Shown: piece by piece, positions 33,534-42,056 of the stretch
How positions within the stretch are numbered: position 1 is the first letter of the stretch
How the letters are laid out: every line of letters starts with the position of its first letter
Virus record (IMG/VR): IMGVR_UViG_3300021091_000106
Location: 1-52,646 of that record
DNA: 52,646 nucleotides
Origin: a virus
Strand: one strand, 5' to 3'
Position numbers and translations under genes: made by a program
Notes under the pieces: model-generated
The model's database searches: none
Told to the model about the DNA's origin: nothing
The model's input: only the letters and a program-made list of their open reading frames with translations

Positions 33534-33643
33534 TTAAATATGTTAAGAAGATATTCAATACATTTGTAGAATATCTTGAAAATCAAAAAAGTAAAAAATT
33601 GGCCAAGCAATTAAGTAAAGAAGATCCTTTTATTTACAAGTAA
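33530..33643 (+). CDS. Very short hypothetical protein
   Basis: 37 residues (MIKYVKKIFNTFVEYLENQK start), basic and amphipathic. Starts at an ATGA overlap with the SGNH stop. Could be a peptide or not expressed. Confidence 0.45.
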   Translation: MIKYVKKIFNTFVEYLENQKSKKLAKQLSKEDPFIYK

Positions 33644-33645
33644 TC

Positions 33646-33948
33646 ATGACAAAAATTTATGAGTCTCCTGATAAAGGAGAGACTATTAGAGAAAGAGAAT
33701 TTAATCAGGCATCTGAACCTAAAAAGACCTGGACTTTAGAAGTTGAGAAGGTTCATGAAGAATATTTTATTAGTCTCCCAGATGATCTGCTTGATGCTGC
33801 CAACTTAAAAGAGGGTGACAATGTAGAATGGGTTGACAATGGAGATGGTTCATTTATTATGAAAAAACTTCCTCCAATGACTTATGATGATATGATTGCT
33901 GAGGGTTGGACAATGACTGCAGATGGATTTTGGATAAAGGATAAATAA
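33646..33948 (+). CDS. AbrB/MazE-like small protein
   Basis: 100 residues. Residues about 35-75 (YFISLPDDLLDAANLKEGD then VEWVDNGDGSFIMKK) resemble the swapped-hairpin AbrB fold of transition-state regulators and antitoxins; a C-terminal addition (YDDMIAEGWTMTADGFW) follows. No toxin gene is adjacent, so a DNA-binding or host-regulatory role is inferred. A late box overlaps its stop. Confidence 0.6.
   Translation: MTKIYESPDKGETIREREFNQASEPKKTWTLEVEKVHEEYFISLPDDLLDAANLKEGDNVEWVDNGDGSFIMKKLPPMTYDDMIAEGWTMTADGFWIKDK
33940..33947 (+). promoter_or_regulatory. T4-like late promoter box for collar genes
   Basis: GATAAATA, at the stop of the AbrB-like gene, 27 bases before the ATG at 33975. Confidence 0.55.
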
Positions 33949-33974
33949 GTAAATAAAAGAAATATTATTGTAAG

Positions 33975-34538
33975 ATGGCAGCAACATTAACCGCTACTGG
34001 TTTAACCTTTGATGACGGAACTTCATTAAATTCAAAGTATGGAGTTTTGGCACAAGGAACAGTATCGGTATTTTTTCAATCCTCAGCACCAACTGGATGG
34101 ACACAAGTTACCACTCATAATGATAAAGCACTGAGAGTTGTGTCTGGAACTGGTGGTGATTTTGGATTTGGTGGAGTATCTGGTGCTGGTGGATTATCAT
34201 TTAGTACAGTATTTCCAAGTAGCACTTCTCCAGTTAGTGTTAATTTTAATGCAAATGTTCCTGTTAGTGGAACTGTTGGAGATACAACATTAACAACTTC
34301 ACAAATACCGAATCATACTCATAACTCTCTTACTGGTGGAAGCGCAAATGCTGCTAGTGGAGGATCTAGTTTTTTGGTAAGTGGAACAAATAATACTGGT
34401 GGAGTTGTGTCTCCTGGGGGAATTGGAGGATCACATAATCACCCATTCAGTGGTAATATAAATTTTACTGCAACTGGTAGTGGAACAATTGACCTGAGAC
34501 TACAGTATATCGACGTTATTCTCTGCTCTTTTAATTAA
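33975..34538 (+). CDS. Tail-collar / microcystin-dependent-protein-like fiber protein
   Basis: 187 residues. The N-terminal part is TLTATGLTFDDGT; then VFFQSSAPTGWTQV and DKALRVVSGTGG (collar-domain blocks), TSQIPNHTHN, GGSHNHPFSG, IDLRLQYIDVILCS. This is the phage tail collar (T4 gp12/short fiber-like) domain. Late box upstream. Paired with the next gene, one base after its stop. Confidence 0.8.
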   Translation: MAATLTATGLTFDDGTSLNSKYGVLAQGTVSVFFQSSAPTGWTQVTTHNDKALRVVSGTGGDFGFGGVSGAGGLSFSTVFPSSTSPVSVNFNANVPVSGTVGDTTLTTSQIPNHTHNSLTGGSANAASGGSSFLVSGTNNTGGVVSPGGIGGSHNHPFSGNINFTATGSGTIDLRLQYIDVILCSFN

Positions 34539-34539
34539 T

Positions 34540-35115
34540 ATGGCAAGACTAACTTCTACTGGCATTTTGTTTGATATTGCAGATACTGCAAATTCTATTA
34601 ATAGTTTTTATTGGTTGTATCCTGCTGGTACTGTAAAAGTCTTTTATCAGTCGGCAGCACCAACGGGATGGACTAAAATTGCTACTCAAAATAATAAAGC
34701 ATTAAGGGTTGTTTCTGGAACAGGTGGTGGATCTGGAGGAACAACAAATTTTACAACAGTGTTGTCATCAGCAGCTGGTAATTTATCTGTAAATGTTAAT
34801 AATACATTTCCAGTTCAAGTTGTCTCTGGACTTGGACAAAACGTTGGCGATACAACATTATCTTTATCCCAATTACCAGATCACGTTCACTTTGGACTCA
34901 CTGGATCACCAGGAGGATCTGGTGCTACACCTTTTAGTAATACTGGTGGTAGACTTGTTTTTGGTAGTACAGCTACAGGTCAAATGATAGAAAACACTGG
35001 TGGTGGTTCTCATACACACCCCTTTAGTGGATCTGCAACCATGAATGAGACAAGAACTTTTGGATTGGATTTGTCGGTGCAATACATAGACACCATCATT
35101 TGCTCATTAAACTAA
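34540..35115 (+). CDS. Tail-collar protein, paralog of upstream gene
   Basis: 191 residues. Same blocks: VFYQSAAPTGWTKI, NKALRVVSGTGG, LSQLPDHVHFG, GGGSHTHPFSG, LSVQYIDTIICSLN. N-terminal 30 residues differ. Two adjacent collar proteins may form heterotrimers or be alternative tips; both are needed or redundant. Confidence 0.8.
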   Translation: MARLTSTGILFDIADTANSINSFYWLYPAGTVKVFYQSAAPTGWTKIATQNNKALRVVSGTGGGSGGTTNFTTVLSSAAGNLSVNVNNTFPVQVVSGLGQNVGDTTLSLSQLPDHVHFGLTGSPGGSGATPFSNTGGRLVFGSTATGQMIENTGGGSHTHPFSGSATMNETRTFGLDLSVQYIDTIICSLN

Positions 35116-35127
35116 ATATGTTATAAT
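35100..35127 (+). promoter_or_regulatory. Overlapping early-type promoter and late-type box
   Basis: TATAAT at 35122-35127 with a weak -35 (TTGCTC at 35100-35105, 16-base spacer), and an ACTAAATA late-type box at 35111-35118. They share the same leader of the gene at 35151, so it may be made at two times. Confidence 0.45.
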
Positions 35128-35150
35128 ACAATTACTATTTTGATTTAATC

Positions 35151-35486
35151 ATGGCTCAAATCAAACCTGGAAACTTTTGTCCTCTTATTCAATCCGATTG
35201 TAAAGGTCTTGAATGCTCTTGGTATACCCAAATTAGAGGAACTAATCCAAATACAGGTGAACCAGTGGATGAATGGGCATGTGCTATTAATTGGTTACCA
35301 ATGTTAATGATTGAAAATTCTCAACAACAACGTTCGACTGGTGCAGCGGTAGAATCGTTTAGAAATGAGATGGTAAAAGCAAATGAAAGTAATATTAATG
35401 TTTTGTCCGCTGCTGCTCAAATGCTGCAACATGCAAGAGAGAATAAAGTTCTAACTGCTAACGTTCAAGAGGTAACAGAAGAATGA
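35151..35486 (+). CDS. Hypothetical protein with conserved cysteines
   Basis: 111 residues. Four cysteines in the first 50 residues (FCPLIQSDCKGLEC and WACAIN) suggest metal or iron-sulfur binding; a helical, Gln/Asn-rich second half follows. I recall similar short cyanophage proteins. Overlaps the next gene by ATGA. Confidence 0.65.
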   Translation: MAQIKPGNFCPLIQSDCKGLECSWYTQIRGTNPNTGEPVDEWACAINWLPMLMIENSQQQRSTGAAVESFRNEMVKANESNINVLSAAAQMLQHARENKVLTANVQEVTEE

Positions 35487-36283
35487 AAAAATTTACATTA
35501 ATTGAACAGGATCGATACATTGGTATTGATGGCATAGGTATTTTCTTCGATGAAAATAATTGGCCATTTGCAGATATAGAACATCTTTGGGCTATTCAAT
35601 GGAAAGATAATGGGACTGAGGATGGTGATGGATGGATTGAATATGATTCTCCTGTTCCAAACACTCCATGCACTCTTGCTGATGTTCAAAAGTATGTAAA
35701 TCATTTTGATGCTGAATATGAGCGTCAAATGGATACTAAAAGGAAGAAAGAAGAGGAAGACGCTAGAAAAGCAATTTCATGGCAGGATGCTATGAGAGAA
35801 CTGGAAGAGCAGATGGAAAAGATGCAACAACGTCATGAGAAGACGATTGAAACTATCAAAGAAGATCATGATGCTCAGATGCAAAAAGTGCATCAAAGAG
35901 TTGCAGAATCTCACGAGAATCTGTTCTATTCCGCTGGTGTGATGCAGGATAATATTGAGGAAAGTAAGAATGCATTCCAAGTTGAAGCGGGATATGATAA
36001 TTTAACTATCTTTGATGGTAATGTTGATCCATCGCTGTTTGATGAGTCTATTGACGAATCATTCTTTGATGATACAACCATATCTGAAGAAATGTTATTG
36101 AGCAATCCAGATTTGGGCAATCGAAATGTTATTGAAAACTTTAACAACATTGATTTAAGTGTATTGGATAGTGAGTTTAATCTTGAACTGTTGTTTGAGG
36201 AAGATCCAACTGAGCAAGTTGTAAATGAAATTGAAGAACTGATTGAAGAAGTTGAAAATGAGGAGGATTCCGCTGCTAAATGA
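35483..36283 (+). CDS. Hypothetical coiled-coil acidic protein
   Basis: 266 residues. The N-terminal 70 residues are globular (FTLIEQDRYIGIDGIGIFF). Residues about 95-150 form a long charged coiled coil, and the C-terminal third is very acidic (many Glu/Asp). Ends at an ATGA overlap with the tandem oxygenase. Function unknown; a scaffold or DNA-mimic role is speculative. Confidence 0.65.
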   Translation: MKKFTLIEQDRYIGIDGIGIFFDENNWPFADIEHLWAIQWKDNGTEDGDGWIEYDSPVPNTPCTLADVQKYVNHFDAEYERQMDTKRKKEEEDARKAISWQDAMRELEEQMEKMQQRHEKTIETIKEDHDAQMQKVHQRVAESHENLFYSAGVMQDNIEESKNAFQVEAGYDNLTIFDGNVDPSLFDESIDESFFDDTTISEEMLLSNPDLGNRNVIENFNNIDLSVLDSEFNLELLFEEDPTEQVVNEIEELIEEVENEEDSAAK

Positions 36284-37434
36284 TTTCTAAATTATTTGAA
36301 GACAACTATCTGGTTGTTCCTAACTTTATATCATCAGACAAAGCAAAGCAATTAGCAGAAGATTTTAAACAATATGCAGATACTTATGATCTAAAAGAAG
36401 ATCCTCAAGTATCTGATTGTAAAAGTAAGTATGATCACATTTCTTTTGTTGAATTGTTGTGTGAAAAAACAACCACAGTATCTCAGTTAATTGGAGAGAC
36501 TGTGGTTCCAACATATTCTTATGCAAGAATATATCAACATGGCAATGAATTAAAGCCTCATGTTGATAAGTGTCAGTGTGAGATATCATTGACTGTTAAT
36601 TTAGATTGCGATGAACCATGGGCAATATGGATTGAGACTCCTAAAAAGATAAAGAAAGAGGTAGTTTTAAATCCAGGTGATGCAATGCTTTACTTGGGTA
36701 TGGAAGGTCTTCATTGGAGAGAACCATTCAAAGGAACATATTGTAATCAGGTGTTCTTACATTATGTAAGAAGTCGTGGACCTTATTTTGCTAGTTACTT
36801 TGATAAAGACCGCAAAATAACCAATGATACTATTAAATCAGTTGAGAATAAAGTTACTGTGTCTAAAAGTTTGAATAGAGTTGCAAGTTATATTAAAATC
36901 TATGATGATATTCTTACAAAAGAAGAATGTGACTTCATCATAGGAGAATATAAGAATGCAGTGGAGTGGAGAACGTCAGAAATTGGTGTGAGTGGTAATC
37001 AAAATACTTCAGTCAGAAATTGTGATATTATTAATATATCTCTGGGTCATGTAATTGATGCCAATCAAGATATTAGAAAGAGAATAGATGATATTCTTTT
37101 TAATAAATCTGCACTTGCTGCAAAAAAGTATATTGCAGACTTTCCTGATTGTTTTTTACAGTCTGATAGTGGATATGACCTTTTAAGATATCAAGAGGGT
37201 GGGTATTATATTCAGCACACTGATAACTTTAAGACACAACCTAGAACGGTGTCTATGTCATTTAATTTGAATGATGATTATATTGGTGGTGAGTTTGCAT
37301 TCTTTGATAGAGAGATGCAAATTAGAACAAGACCAGGTTCTGTTGTTGTATTCCCATCCAACTTCATGTATCCTCATGAGGTTATGCCTGTTATTAAAGG
37401 AACACGATACTCAATTGTCACCTGGTTCACTTGA
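36280..37434 (+). CDS. Tandem 2OG-Fe(II) oxygenase protein
   Basis: 384 residues with two oxygenase-like halves. First: KPHVDKCQCEISL (His-x-Asp near residue 94), GDAMLYLGMEGLHWREP (His). Second: YYIQHTDNFKTQ near residue 313, SMSFNLNDDYIGGEFAF, GSVVVFPSNFMYPHEV, KGTRYSIVTWF, a full prolyl-4-hydroxylase-like set with His, Asp, His and Arg. So at least the second half should be active. Two linked domains suggest one hydroxylates and the other binds, or sequential oxidation of one substrate. Confidence 0.8.
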   Translation: MISKLFEDNYLVVPNFISSDKAKQLAEDFKQYADTYDLKEDPQVSDCKSKYDHISFVELLCEKTTTVSQLIGETVVPTYSYARIYQHGNELKPHVDKCQCEISLTVNLDCDEPWAIWIETPKKIKKEVVLNPGDAMLYLGMEGLHWREPFKGTYCNQVFLHYVRSRGPYFASYFDKDRKITNDTIKSVENKVTVSKSLNRVASYIKIYDDILTKEECDFIIGEYKNAVEWRTSEIGVSGNQNTSVRNCDIINISLGHVIDANQDIRKRIDDILFNKSALAAKKYIADFPDCFLQSDSGYDLLRYQEGGYYIQHTDNFKTQPRTVSMSFNLNDDYIGGEFAFFDREMQIRTRPGSVVVFPSNFMYPHEVMPVIKGTRYSIVTWFT

Positions 37435-37459
37435 CAACAATTGCGCTTGCTGGTATATT
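37431..37459 (+). promoter_or_regulatory. Sigma70-type promoter
   Basis: TTGACA (37431-37436), 17-base spacer, TATATT (37454-37459). The TTGACAA arm is repeated in inverse orientation as TTGTCAA at 37458-37464, so the promoter is flanked by an operator-like inverted repeat. Starts the small early gene 37483. Confidence 0.7.
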
Positions 37460-37482
37460 GTCAATAGTTGTTATTTTATTCG

Positions 37483-37704
37483 ATGGCACTGTCTCAATCT
37501 GTTGAAACAAGTCTGAAGGAAGCAGAATCTTCTCTTCGTAATGCTTTGTCCTATGCTGCTCGTCAGGAACGTCCTGTGGTTTGCAACGCAATCTCAAAGC
37601 TGATTTTGGATATTGACCATATCATGAGCTTTGATGGTCTTTTGGACAAACTGGAACAGAGAGCGGAGGGAGACAAAGGAACTTGGGGTCCGTTTGGTTC
37701 GTAA
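37483..37704 (+). CDS. Small conserved-type hypothetical protein
   Basis: 73 residues from ATG 37483, placed after the promoter. SLKEAESSLRNALSYAARQERPVV is a helical start, with a LGP-like end (GTWGPFGS). I recall short proteins of this type in cyanophage early regions. Function unknown. Confidence 0.7.
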   Translation: MALSQSVETSLKEAESSLRNALSYAARQERPVVCNAISKLILDIDHIMSFDGLLDKLEQRAEGDKGTWGPFGS

Positions 37705-37800
37705 AGTTTTGTTACAACACTCTAAAAACAATATTAAGGAATCACACTTTATGATTAAATAATGTTAGAATATGCTGACAATTCACAGGAGCAATCCATA

Positions 37801-37965
37801 ATGACAATTTCCACCAATTCAAGCAGCAAACTCACTGATGATGAATGGCAGGAGATGATCGCCCTTAGGGATGCAATTAACACCAATCCAGCAACAGTTC
37901 ACCCAGAAAAAATGGAGCAGTTTACTAAGTATCTTGTTCGTAGTATGAGGGAGATGGGAGCATAA
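37801..37965 (+). CDS. Small hypothetical protein
   Basis: 54 residues from ATG 37801, chosen because AGGAG lies about nine bases upstream. Acidic/helical (LTDDEWQEMIALRDAINT). Unknown function. Confidence 0.65.
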   Translation: MTISTNSSSKLTDDEWQEMIALRDAINTNPATVHPEKMEQFTKYLVRSMREMGA

Positions 37966-37997
37966 GATTATAGATAATATATCTTATCTCAGCTAAA

Positions 37998-38486
37998 ATG
38001 GATTCTGATTTACTTGAATTATACAACAAAGGTGTAAAAACAAAGGAAGATATAGAGTCGGATTATAAGAGCAGACTGGAAGAAAAAGAACGTGTTAAAA
38101 GCACGATTCTCCTTAAAACTGGTCTGCTTTGTCTTAGATTAACTGAAGACTATTTTAGAGAGACTCGTTATATTTTAAGTAGAAGAGAGTTGGAAGAGGG
38201 TGAAACAGTAGAGATTAAGTATAAAAGAAGAGAACTTGATAATAACTTGGATATTGGTTCTTTTGTTATAGATGATGACAATAGAAAATATTATCGAATC
38301 TTACAATTAACTGATACTGATACTCCAAAAACACATTGTTTTGTTGACATGAAGACTGGTATTGTGTATAAAGCACGTAACTCTACATCTGCAAATAAAA
38401 AACTGGCATGGGATATTGATGAATGCATTAGGGTAGCAGATTGGAGAGGATATTACTTAAATGAGGATCCAAAAATAGGAGAATAA
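37998..38486 (+). CDS. Hypothetical protein, family shared with 46320
   Basis: 162 residues. The C-terminal half (THCFVDMKTGIVYKAR and ADWRGYYLN) matches the end of the 153-residue protein at 46320 (VHCFIDKKTGEVYKSA, ADWAGHYLY). So the phage has two members of one cyanophage family of unknown function. Confidence 0.7.
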   Translation: MDSDLLELYNKGVKTKEDIESDYKSRLEEKERVKSTILLKTGLLCLRLTEDYFRETRYILSRRELEEGETVEIKYKRRELDNNLDIGSFVIDDDNRKYYRILQLTDTDTPKTHCFVDMKTGIVYKARNSTSANKKLAWDIDECIRVADWRGYYLNEDPKIGE

Positions 38487-38488
38487 TC

Positions 38489-38890
38489 ATGGGAATGTTT
38501 GACACAGTTAAAAGTTCTTACGATCTTGGTCCAGGTTATCAAAAGGAATTACAAACAAAAGATCTAGATTGTGTAATGCATCATTACTGGATTGATCCAG
38601 TTGGTAGATTGTTTTTGATTGATGATTCTCATACTGCCGACTTTGTAGAAATAAATGAGGGTGATGATGAATATGATCCTAAAAGATTATATTTAAATTA
38701 TAAATGGGTTCCAAATGGTATTCATGGTAAAGTGAGACCAGTTTATCATTATGGTGTTGTGGAGGTTTATCCTGCTATGTGGGATTCCAAATATTCACCT
38801 TGGCCTAGTTGTCAATTATATTTTAGATATGGTATTATTGAGAAGGTAGTTCAAGAAACAGAACGATTTCAACTAGCAAGAGGTTATTGA
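38489..38890 (+). CDS. Hypothetical protein, MGMFDT-type family
   Basis: 133 residues with GGAGAA upstream. Starts MGMFDTVKSSYDLGPGYQKE and has LQTKDLDCVMHHYWIDP, a pattern seen in a small phage/prophage family of unknown function. Ends directly at the next start. Confidence 0.7.
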   Translation: MGMFDTVKSSYDLGPGYQKELQTKDLDCVMHHYWIDPVGRLFLIDDSHTADFVEINEGDDEYDPKRLYLNYKWVPNGIHGKVRPVYHYGVVEVYPAMWDSKYSPWPSCQLYFRYGIIEKVVQETERFQLARGY

Positions 38891-39283
38891 ATGTTCACCA
38901 ATAGAGTACTGGGAACAGATAATAAGAGACTCACCCTGAATTGGTGGGAGTATTGGATTGGACACTGCTGGATGACTGGTTGGCAAAGCATTCGTGGAGC
39001 ATTCCGCATTTGGAGTGACCTTATGACAGACAACTATAAGGATTATACTCTTCTTCATGATGATGATCCTTTTACTGAATGTTATGAATGGTTTTGGGTT
39101 ACTCTTGGTGAAGATGAGGTTTATCCAAAAGCATTTCTTGAACATTTGATGCAACTTGCAGATGACGTTGAGACTGGTAAAGAGAAGGTTTATCCACTGG
39201 ATGAGGACTTTTTTGAACGATTAAAAGAACTTACTGATGGTGTTGATGTAAATTTATTTGGAGAAGACGATGAAACTAATTAA
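38891..39283 (+). CDS. Hypothetical Trp-rich protein
   Basis: 130 residues. N-terminus is Trp-rich (NWWEYWIGHCWMTGWQ) and the C-terminal part acidic. Starts 0 bases after the previous stop. Unknown function. Confidence 0.65.
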   Translation: MFTNRVLGTDNKRLTLNWWEYWIGHCWMTGWQSIRGAFRIWSDLMTDNYKDYTLLHDDDPFTECYEWFWVTLGEDEVYPKAFLEHLMQLADDVETGKEKVYPLDEDFFERLKELTDGVDVNLFGEDDETN

Positions 39284-39569
39284 ATTTAAGCACAGAGTTG
39301 ACTTTGGACATGACTGGTATGTTCAAATTTTGAATACTGGAAGACACTTTCCTAAGTTCATTAAAAACTATTCATTAATCCAATTGTCTGTAAGTTGGAA
39401 TGATAGTGCTGGATGGCCTTATTTGCAAATTAGTTCTGGAGCTAATGGTCTTCTTAGTATTCTTTTTTGGGTTTATAAGTTTGGATTTGATATTGATATT
39501 CTCTCACGCACTTGGAATTTTGGTTACTTGGAAAAATTAGATGAAGAATCTCCCAGAAACCAGTATTGA
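39270..39569 (+). CDS. Small hypothetical protein, family shared with 42854
   Basis: 99 residues from ATG 39270 (GGAGAAG upstream), overlapping the previous gene. DWYVQILNTGRHFPKF and the Trp-rich middle match EWFLQILPHGRYALLD in the 89-residue protein at 42854, so they are paralogs. Unknown function. Confidence 0.65.
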   Translation: MKLIKFKHRVDFGHDWYVQILNTGRHFPKFIKNYSLIQLSVSWNDSAGWPYLQISSGANGLLSILFWVYKFGFDIDILSRTWNFGYLEKLDEESPRNQY

Positions 39570-39586
39570 AACTGTCACACCCACCC

Positions 39587-39614
39587 TTGACTCTGCCCCA
39601 CCCTGCCCTATAAT
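39587..39614 (+). promoter_or_regulatory. Sigma70-type promoter with upstream GTCACAC element
   Basis: TTGACT (39587-39592), 16-base spacer, TATAAT (39609-39614). GTCACAC lies 28 bases upstream of TATAAT. Precedes the gene at 39636. Confidence 0.65.
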
Positions 39615-39635
39615 ATTCTCATACACAACAAACCA

Positions 39636-40043
39636 ATGACTTACAAAGCAACTCTCAAGGTTAAGTTTGATACTGAATGGACTTCCACTTCTTATAGTAG
39701 TGGATATGATCTTAGTATGCTTCCTGAAGAGCATTATACTTTTCAGGTTCCTGCTGAAGACCTTAATGTTCATCAACTGTTTCGTTTCTTCGCAACTGTT
39801 GCCCGTGCAATGGGTCATAATGACATCAACATTATGAAAGGTGCTTGTAGTGTTGCATTTAGTGAGGAAAGAAGTTACGAAGATATGCGTAAGGTTGCTG
39901 ATGAGTTTGAACTGACTTTGGGTGAAGACCTAAAAACGAAGTTTGATGATATGCAGCAAGCAGAAGAAGAGTGGGAACGACTTAAGAAAGGTCCTATGGG
40001 AACTGTCCTGACTGATGAGGAACAATGCGAAGAGTCACTGTAA
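39636..40043 (+). CDS. Hypothetical protein
   Basis: 135 residues, acidic end (KKGPMGTVLTDEEQCEE). Central LNVHQLFRFFATVARAMGH is hydrophobic and helical. First gene of a run of short early genes with strong promoter; unknown function. Confidence 0.7.
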   Translation: MTYKATLKVKFDTEWTSTSYSSGYDLSMLPEEHYTFQVPAEDLNVHQLFRFFATVARAMGHNDINIMKGACSVAFSEERSYEDMRKVADEFELTLGEDLKTKFDDMQQAEEEWERLKKGPMGTVLTDEEQCEESL

Positions 40044-40225
40044 AACCTAAATCTAGCAAGGCAAAGAACCGTCTTGCTAACTCTATGGATGGTAATCCTA
40101 TCTGTGTTGTTGAGCAAGACAAAGGAGATGGTATGTTGTTTCTTGCTAGTGAAAACCAGAAATACTTCTTCTGGGTCAATGTAAGTGAAGACTGCCATTG
40201 GGAAACTGAATGGGAAGTATTATGA
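40025..40225 (+). CDS. Small hypothetical protein, family shared with 24046
   Basis: 66 residues, overlapping the previous gene by 19 bases. KYFFWVNVSEDCHWETEW matches the end of the 64-residue product at 24046. Basic N-terminus (MRRVTVKPKSSKAKNR). Unknown function. Confidence 0.65.
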   Translation: MRRVTVKPKSSKAKNRLANSMDGNPICVVEQDKGDGMLFLASENQKYFFWVNVSEDCHWETEWEVL

Positions 40226-40425
40226 CTAAAGCCCAGCAGATTATGAAGTCCTATGATAGAAAGTGGGCAAGTATGAGAAACAAAAACTGCTATGATAGGA
40301 AATATGCTATCGCACACCTTATTCGTGAGACGGCACATCAAATCCTCCCACACAATCCCAGTCACCCATTTACTGCCTGGAAACAGGAAATGCTACAAAT
40401 TGCTGATGAAATTGAGGCATTATGA
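40222..40425 (+). CDS. Small hypothetical protein
   Basis: 67 residues from ATG 40222 (ATGA overlap), GGGAAG upstream; the ATG at 40210 is less likely. Basic, helical. Overlaps the next gene by ATGA. Confidence 0.6.
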   Translation: MTKAQQIMKSYDRKWASMRNKNCYDRKYAIAHLIRETAHQILPHNPSHPFTAWKQEMLQIADEIEAL

Positions 40426-40604
40426 AACCTAAAATGCGTGTCATTCTTGAGATGGCGATTGAAGAAGGTGTGCGTCGTGGGTATGCACGAGCACACAAAC
40501 ATGTAGAGAATCCTACTGAAGGTGCTATAATAGAGCACATTGAGGAGGCAGTGATGTCTTCTATCTACGAATACTTTACTTTTGACGAGGAGGATTATCA
40601 ATGA
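40422..40604 (+). CDS. Small hypothetical protein
   Basis: 60 residues, coupled by ATGA on both sides; helical with an acidic C-terminus. No family recognised. Confidence 0.6.
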   Translation: MKPKMRVILEMAIEEGVRRGYARAHKHVENPTEGAIIEHIEEAVMSSIYEYFTFDEEDYQ

Positions 40605-40840
40605 GCTTGATTGATACGCTAGAATACTTCATCGATGATACCAGGGCACGTTGTTCTGATATTGAATGGGAGATCCGTGAGGAAGGAAACTATGCTCATG
40701 AAGAAGATCACACAGCACGATTTGATTACTTCTGTGAAGAGTATGATGAAGCAAAAGCACGGTTAGATGATCTGCTACAAATCAAATCCATTATTGAGGC
40801 ACAACTTCATCAATGGATGGAAACAGGGGACGGCGTATGA
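40601..40840 (+). CDS. Small hypothetical protein
   Basis: 79 residues with coiled-coil-like charge pattern (YCEEYDEAKARLDDLLQ region, starting near residue 47). ATGA overlaps. Unknown function. Confidence 0.6.
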   Translation: MSLIDTLEYFIDDTRARCSDIEWEIREEGNYAHEEDHTARFDYFCEEYDEAKARLDDLLQIKSIIEAQLHQWMETGDGV

Positions 40841-41007
40841 CTACTAAACCACAAACATTCAAGCATATCTCCCGTGCGATTGATAAACACGGAGTTCATC
40901 ATCTTGATGCTCTGGATGAATTTGGACGGCACTGGTATGCTACAATGGAACAGAAAGAAGAACCTTGGCTCACTTATGTTCAACACTGGACTTTGAGGAC
41001 ACACTGA
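40837..41007 (+). CDS. Small hypothetical protein
   Basis: 56 residues from ATG 40837. Contains HLDALDEFGRHWYATMEQ, a Trp/Tyr-rich centre. Unknown function. Confidence 0.6.
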   Translation: MTTKPQTFKHISRAIDKHGVHHLDALDEFGRHWYATMEQKEEPWLTYVQHWTLRTH

Positions 41008-41009
41008 TT

Positions 41010-41195
41010 ATGTTATTTGACGAACCACTACTAAATTCACTACAAGGAACTATGGCTACGATTGACCCCTATTCAGTAAAGAAAGAAGCAATTGATGAGT
41101 ATCGTATGGATACTATTGAGGAACGACTTACTCGTATTGAAGATAAACTTGATTTACTTATTATGCAACTAAAAATAGAGTTTTACAAAAAATGA
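41010..41195 (+). CDS. Small hypothetical protein
   Basis: 61 residues from ATG 41010, just after the previous stop. The second half (YRMDTIEERLTRIEDKLD) is a coiled coil. Overlaps the next gene by ATGA. Confidence 0.6.
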   Translation: MLFDEPLLNSLQGTMATIDPYSVKKEAIDEYRMDTIEERLTRIEDKLDLLIMQLKIEFYKK

Positions 41196-41365
41196 TTGAC
41201 CTTATCAAAACACTACTCAAATCAGCACTTGCCACCTCCCGTTGGGGTCCGCTAACAGAGGCAGATGAAGAACTTGTATGGGACTCTTCTTTTGCTAAAA
41301 TATTCAAAGCATCATCTATCCGCCGAACACCGTCAACACCACGCACTGCAATTACACTTGAATGA
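41192..41365 (+). CDS. Small hypothetical protein
   Basis: 57 residues, coupled by ATGA on both sides. Starts MIDLIKTLLKSALATSRWGP (amphipathic helix). Unknown function. Confidence 0.55.
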   Translation: MIDLIKTLLKSALATSRWGPLTEADEELVWDSSFAKIFKASSIRRTPSTPRTAITLE

Positions 41366-41592
41366 CTCAACTTATTGATCCTTCTGATCCACGCTATTTC
41401 CGTCAAACATCTGACGAACCATATCTCCGTCACGATTATAAATTAGTAACAAGCACTGGCGAATCTGTTATCTTTGATAATTATGAAGATGTGCAGCGTA
41501 GGTGGTTTGAGCGTGGTGGTAATTTTTTAAGTCACGTTGAGGTTCTAGATCACAAAGAACCGAAAAAAAGCAAAAAGACAAAGGGTTTCTGA
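41362..41592 (+). CDS. Small hypothetical protein
   Basis: 76 residues with a basic tail (KKSKKTKGF). Contains EDVQRRWFERGG. Unknown function. Confidence 0.6.
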   Translation: MTQLIDPSDPRYFRQTSDEPYLRHDYKLVTSTGESVIFDNYEDVQRRWFERGGNFLSHVEVLDHKEPKKSKKTKGF

Positions 41593-41594
41593 TT

Positions 41595-42056
41595 ATGATT
41601 GACTGGACAACGAGATTTGAAGCTCTGCCCGATGTAGAAAAAGATAAGATTGCTCTGTTGCGAGTGATTGAATGTACGAATGGTATTATTCAACACACCT
41701 ATCGTGCTGGTGAAGATGATACACTGACTGTTGATGAAGTCAGAGATGCCATGAAGTTCTCTATGGGATGTATGAAGCGTATGGAAATACCTGTAGGAGA
41801 TAAAGTGGTTACATTTGCACCTGAAACTGCGGAACTCTTCACTGAAATGAGACGATTGTATATCTCTGGTGCGAAACAAAACAATCAAGAAGATTTTAAT
41901 GAGTTTCTCAAAGGATCTAAAGCAAATCTACTTGCAATAGGTAAAGAACGCATCCTGGAAGCAAGACGACTTGCATTTGAACATATTGACGAATTACCAC
42001 CTCATACACTAGAATGGGGACTTGAATACATCTTTAGTTTTGCTGGGTGGGTATGA
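41595..42056 (+). CDS. Hypothetical protein
   Basis: 153 residues, mostly helical, with many Glu and Arg. Overlaps the next gene's start. No catalytic motif seen. Confidence 0.65.
   Translation: MIDWTTRFEALPDVEKDKIALLRVIECTNGIIQHTYRAGEDDTLTVDEVRDAMKFSMGCMKRMEIPVGDKVVTFAPETAELFTEMRRLYISGAKQNNQEDFNEFLKGSKANLLAIGKERILEARRLAFEHIDELPPHTLEWGLEYIFSFAGWV

Noticed and set aside
33646-33948. Toxin-antitoxin pair around the AbrB-like gene
   Set aside because: Neighbours are an SGNH gene, a 37-residue peptide and collar proteins; no toxin-like gene is adjacent.
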